Source of the DNA: Cyanobacteria bacterium K_DeepCast_35m_m2_023 | GTDB taxonomy: Bacteria > Cyanobacteriota > Cyanobacteriia > PCC-6307 > Cyanobiaceae | Reading direction: 5' to 3' | Length of the DNA stretch: 6,960 nt | Assembly (NCBI GenBank): GCA_016882345.1 | Contig: VGQR01000101.1 | Span: 1 to 6,960, forward strand | Part shown: piece by piece, positions 5,822 through 6,960 of the stretch | Numbering within the stretch: the first letter of the stretch is position 1 | Layout: each line of letters begins with the position of its first letter | The notes under the pieces: generated by a model | Told to the model about the DNA's origin: nothing | Databases searched by the model: none | Seen by the model: only the letters and a program-made list of their open reading frames with translations | Made by a program: the position numbers and the translations under genes

Positions 5822-5961
5822 CCCAGGAACTGTTGCCAAAACTGCAGAATCAACACAGCTTTACCTTGCTTGTGTTGTTTTGACTCGACTTGTTGCAATG
5901 ATTGCCGCAACGATGACGTGTTGATGCCGTTTTGTGCCGCGCCCTAGCCAAGGTTCCTGGG
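5822..5961 (+). ncRNA. Candidate structured leader RNA or small RNA upstream of the AraC-type gene
   Basis: A perfect 9-base inverted repeat (CCCAGGAAC at 5822-5830, GTTCCTGGG at 5953-5961) encloses about 120 bases with more pairing. CAACACA at 5851-5857 pairs with TGTGTTG at 5871-5877 and is followed by TTTT (5878-5881), a terminator-like unit on the plus strand. The overlapping ATCAACAC at 5849-5856 pairs equally well with GTGTTGAT at 5918-5925. A third stem, GTTGC/GCAAC, lies at 5892-5896 with 5907-5911. No protein frame explains these. No promoter is clear, so direction and transcription are unproven. It matches no RNA family I recognise. Confidence 0.35.
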
Positions 5962-5998
5962 CGCCAGCATGATGAAAAGAGAACGAACAGGGAGAACG

Positions 5999-6061
5999 AT
6001 GAAACATGGTTCGCCACCTCAGACTGCTTTGCTCAACAGGGATGACGATGCCCCTCGGTGA
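5999..6061 (+). CDS. Possible 20-codon leader peptide
   Basis: An ATG at 5999 follows an AGGGAG sequence with normal spacing and opens a frame encoding MKHGSPPQTALLNRDDDAPR, stopping with TGA at 6059-6061. The stop overlaps the preferred start of the AraC-type gene at 6048, an arrangement typical of translational coupling. The peptide has no regulatory codon run. It may be a real leader ORF, or the ribosome site may serve the ATG at 6006 instead. Confidence 0.3.
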   Translation: MKHGSPPQTALLNRDDDAPR

Positions 6062-6473
6062 GCTTCAGCGCGATTGCTACAGCCCGATGCAGATCGTCGC
6101 TGATGCCTTGCTCTATTTCTCCAACCATTTCAGCGAGTCCACTGCTCTGGCCACATTGGCCACAGACCTTGGTTTCAGCGAAGACTGTCTCGATTACAGC
6201 TTTGATCACATTCGCGGCATGACCCCTGCAGAAGCCCTGCAGGAACATCGCCTCAACAGACTGTTCGGCTCGTTAACCGATCGGCCGCGTCAGGGACTCA
6301 GCCATGCGATCCGCAGTTGTGGACTGGCAGAGACCCATGGCGCCGTGGCACTGTTTGAACGCACCTTCGGCATCGACATGCCGTTGTTCTTGCTCACGTG
6401 CCGCCGGGCTGCAGACGATCGCCAGTTCAGGCGTCTGCATCCAGAGCCGACAGCGTTGGTGCTGCCGACATGA
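6048..6473 (+). CDS. Small AraC-type DNA-binding regulator, HTH domain only
   Basis: The protein matches the layout of an AraC-type double helix-turn-helix domain with no sensory domain. The first HTH is ALATLATDLGFSEDCLDYSFDHIRGMTPAEALQEHRL at about residues 33-69, and the second LSHAIRSCGLAETHGAVALFERTFGID at about 84-110, followed by the LFLLTCRRA region where family members have the closing PxxYRR motif. The match is divergent, so the call is moderate. The ATG at 6048 is preferred: AGGG lies 6 bases upstream, and the extra 14 residues from the ATG at 6006 look non-coding; 6042 is a further candidate. From 6048 the length is 141 residues. The likely role is a transcription regulator with unknown targets. 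It is preceded by a structured, gene-free stretch and followed by a strong hairpin. Confidence 0.7.
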   Translation: MPLGELQRDCYSPMQIVADALLYFSNHFSESTALATLATDLGFSEDCLDYSFDHIRGMTPAEALQEHRLNRLFGSLTDRPRQGLSHAIRSCGLAETHGAVALFERTFGIDMPLFLLTCRRAADDRQFRRLHPEPTALVLPT

Positions 6474-6917
6474 GCGGACGATGCGGAACTCAGGCCGCTG
6501 ACTCTGGCCGGCTCTGACGCCAGGCGCGACGCGACTGGGCACTGCTCTGGGGTCCCGGCTCGAGCCAAGACGACGTGATGGCCGCTGCAAGGACCGTGGA
6601 CGGTCGCAGCGGGGGCGGGGGAGGACTTGGACGATTCATGACTCGAACTGGATCTGGATGTGGACTGGAACGACTGGCTCTGCAGCTCCTGCGGGATCGC
6701 TGAAACGCTCCCGAACTGTGCACAGGGCTGAACCAAGAAAAGCGGCGATCACCTCGGGCCCGTGATCGACGTCGCGCCCTGCCGGTGGCTGATGTGACCT
6801 TGAGGTCGCTTGCTGGGAGGCAGCTGTCGGTCTCAGCGCTGCCAACTGGCTACTGTGGCACACCCCATCAGCAAAAGCAGGCTCCTTTAGGCAACAACGC
6901 CCAGAGCGCCCCAATCC
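6474..6917. other. Gene-poor stretch without a convincing coding region
   Basis: Frames on the minus strand here are rich in Arg, Ser, Pro, Cys or His and show no motif, so none is called. Structure seen: the hairpin at 6582-6612, a perfect 10-base palindrome at 6557-6566, a G-rich run at 6611-6620, imperfect CTGGA repeats around 6648-6678, and GGCAGC/GCTGCC at 6819-6824 with 6838-6843. Part of it may be the upstream region of a gene beyond the right edge. A small RNA cannot be excluded. Confidence 0.5.
6582..6612 (+). terminator. Strong hairpin without T-tract, possible terminator of the AraC-type gene
   Basis: CCGCTGC (6582-6588) pairs with GCAGCGG (6606-6612). Inside it, after an AAG bulge, GACCG (6592-6596) pairs with CGGTC (6601-6605) around a TGGA loop: 12 GC-rich pairs in total. 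It lies 108 bases past the AraC-type stop. No T run follows on either strand, so it is not a canonical intrinsic terminator; T-less stems are common in cyanobacteria and could end or stabilise the transcript. Confidence 0.4.
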
Positions 6918-6935
6918 TTTACATGCTGTTACAGT
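6918..6935 (+). promoter_or_regulatory. HLR1 element (RpaB-binding site consensus)
   Basis: TTTACATG (6918-6925) and GTTACAGT (6928-6935) are separated by CT. Against the HLR1 consensus (G/T)TTACA(A/T)(A/T)-N2-(G/T)TTACA(A/T)(A/T), 14 of 16 specified positions match and both TTACA cores are perfect. In cyanobacteria HLR1 is bound by the response regulator RpaB and found at high-light genes such as hli, psbA and some sigma factor genes. The regulated gene probably starts at or beyond the right edge; an ATG occurs at 6958-6960, though it may not be the start. Confidence 0.6.
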
Positions 6936-6960
6936 TTTGGAAACATCCCTCAACGTCATG

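Noticed and set aside
6939..6946. GGAAACA motif recalling the conserved loop of Yfr2-type small RNAs
   Set aside because: A seven-base match at the window edge cannot identify an RNA; the flanking hairpin and terminator cannot be seen.
6636..6959. 107-residue minus-strand open frame
   Set aside because: Composition is scattered (Cys, Arg, Ser, Pro, His), with no domain, no secondary-structure pattern and no ribosome site; its start overlaps the region of the rightward HLR1 site. High GC makes such frames common.

Overview
The window looks like a chromosomal segment of a picocyanobacterium of the marine or brackish Synechococcus/Cyanobium group. The evidence is an orange carotenoid protein (OCP), its fluorescence recovery protein (FRP) and a CrtW-type carotenoid ketolase as one co-directional block. 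A short RRM RNA-binding protein, high GC with few strong Shine-Dalgarno sites, and a sequence matching the cyanobacterial HLR1 (RpaB) consensus at the right edge agree with this. No mobile elements, CRISPR arrays, tRNA or rRNA genes were seen.

Layout. (1) 1-454, plus strand: the 3' end of a small conserved-looking protein and a very small putative membrane protein. (2) 507-1663, minus strand: a SIMPL-domain (DUF541) membrane-anchored protein followed by a small secreted protein, probably co-transcribed. (3) 1664-1826: divergent intergenic region carrying the ocp promoter region and an HLR1-like sequence. (4) 1827-3901, plus strand: ocp, crtW, frp. (5) 3960-3987: a hairpin with a T-tract on the minus strand, ending the convergent hsp20 gene. 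(6) 4021-5560, minus strand: a small heat shock protein, a SAM-dependent methyltransferase-fold protein and an RRM protein, each preceded by spacers that can fold. (7) 5561-5998: no protein gene, but strong inverted repeats, including two mutually exclusive pairings. (8) 5999-6473, plus strand: a possible 20-codon leader ORF and a small AraC-type regulator. (9) 6474-6960: no convincing gene; one strong hairpin and, at the edge, a two-repeat HLR1 site that probably controls a gene beyond the window.

The central block is a self-contained photoprotection module. CrtW makes the keto-carotenoid, OCP binds it and quenches the phycobilisome in strong light, and FRP returns OCP to the inactive orange form. 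The heat shock protein and possible HLR1 sites give the neighbourhood a stress/light flavour, but functional links beyond the ocp-crtW-frp block are inference. The known biology here is the OCP module. The least explained material is the 5822-5961 structured region upstream of the AraC-type gene.
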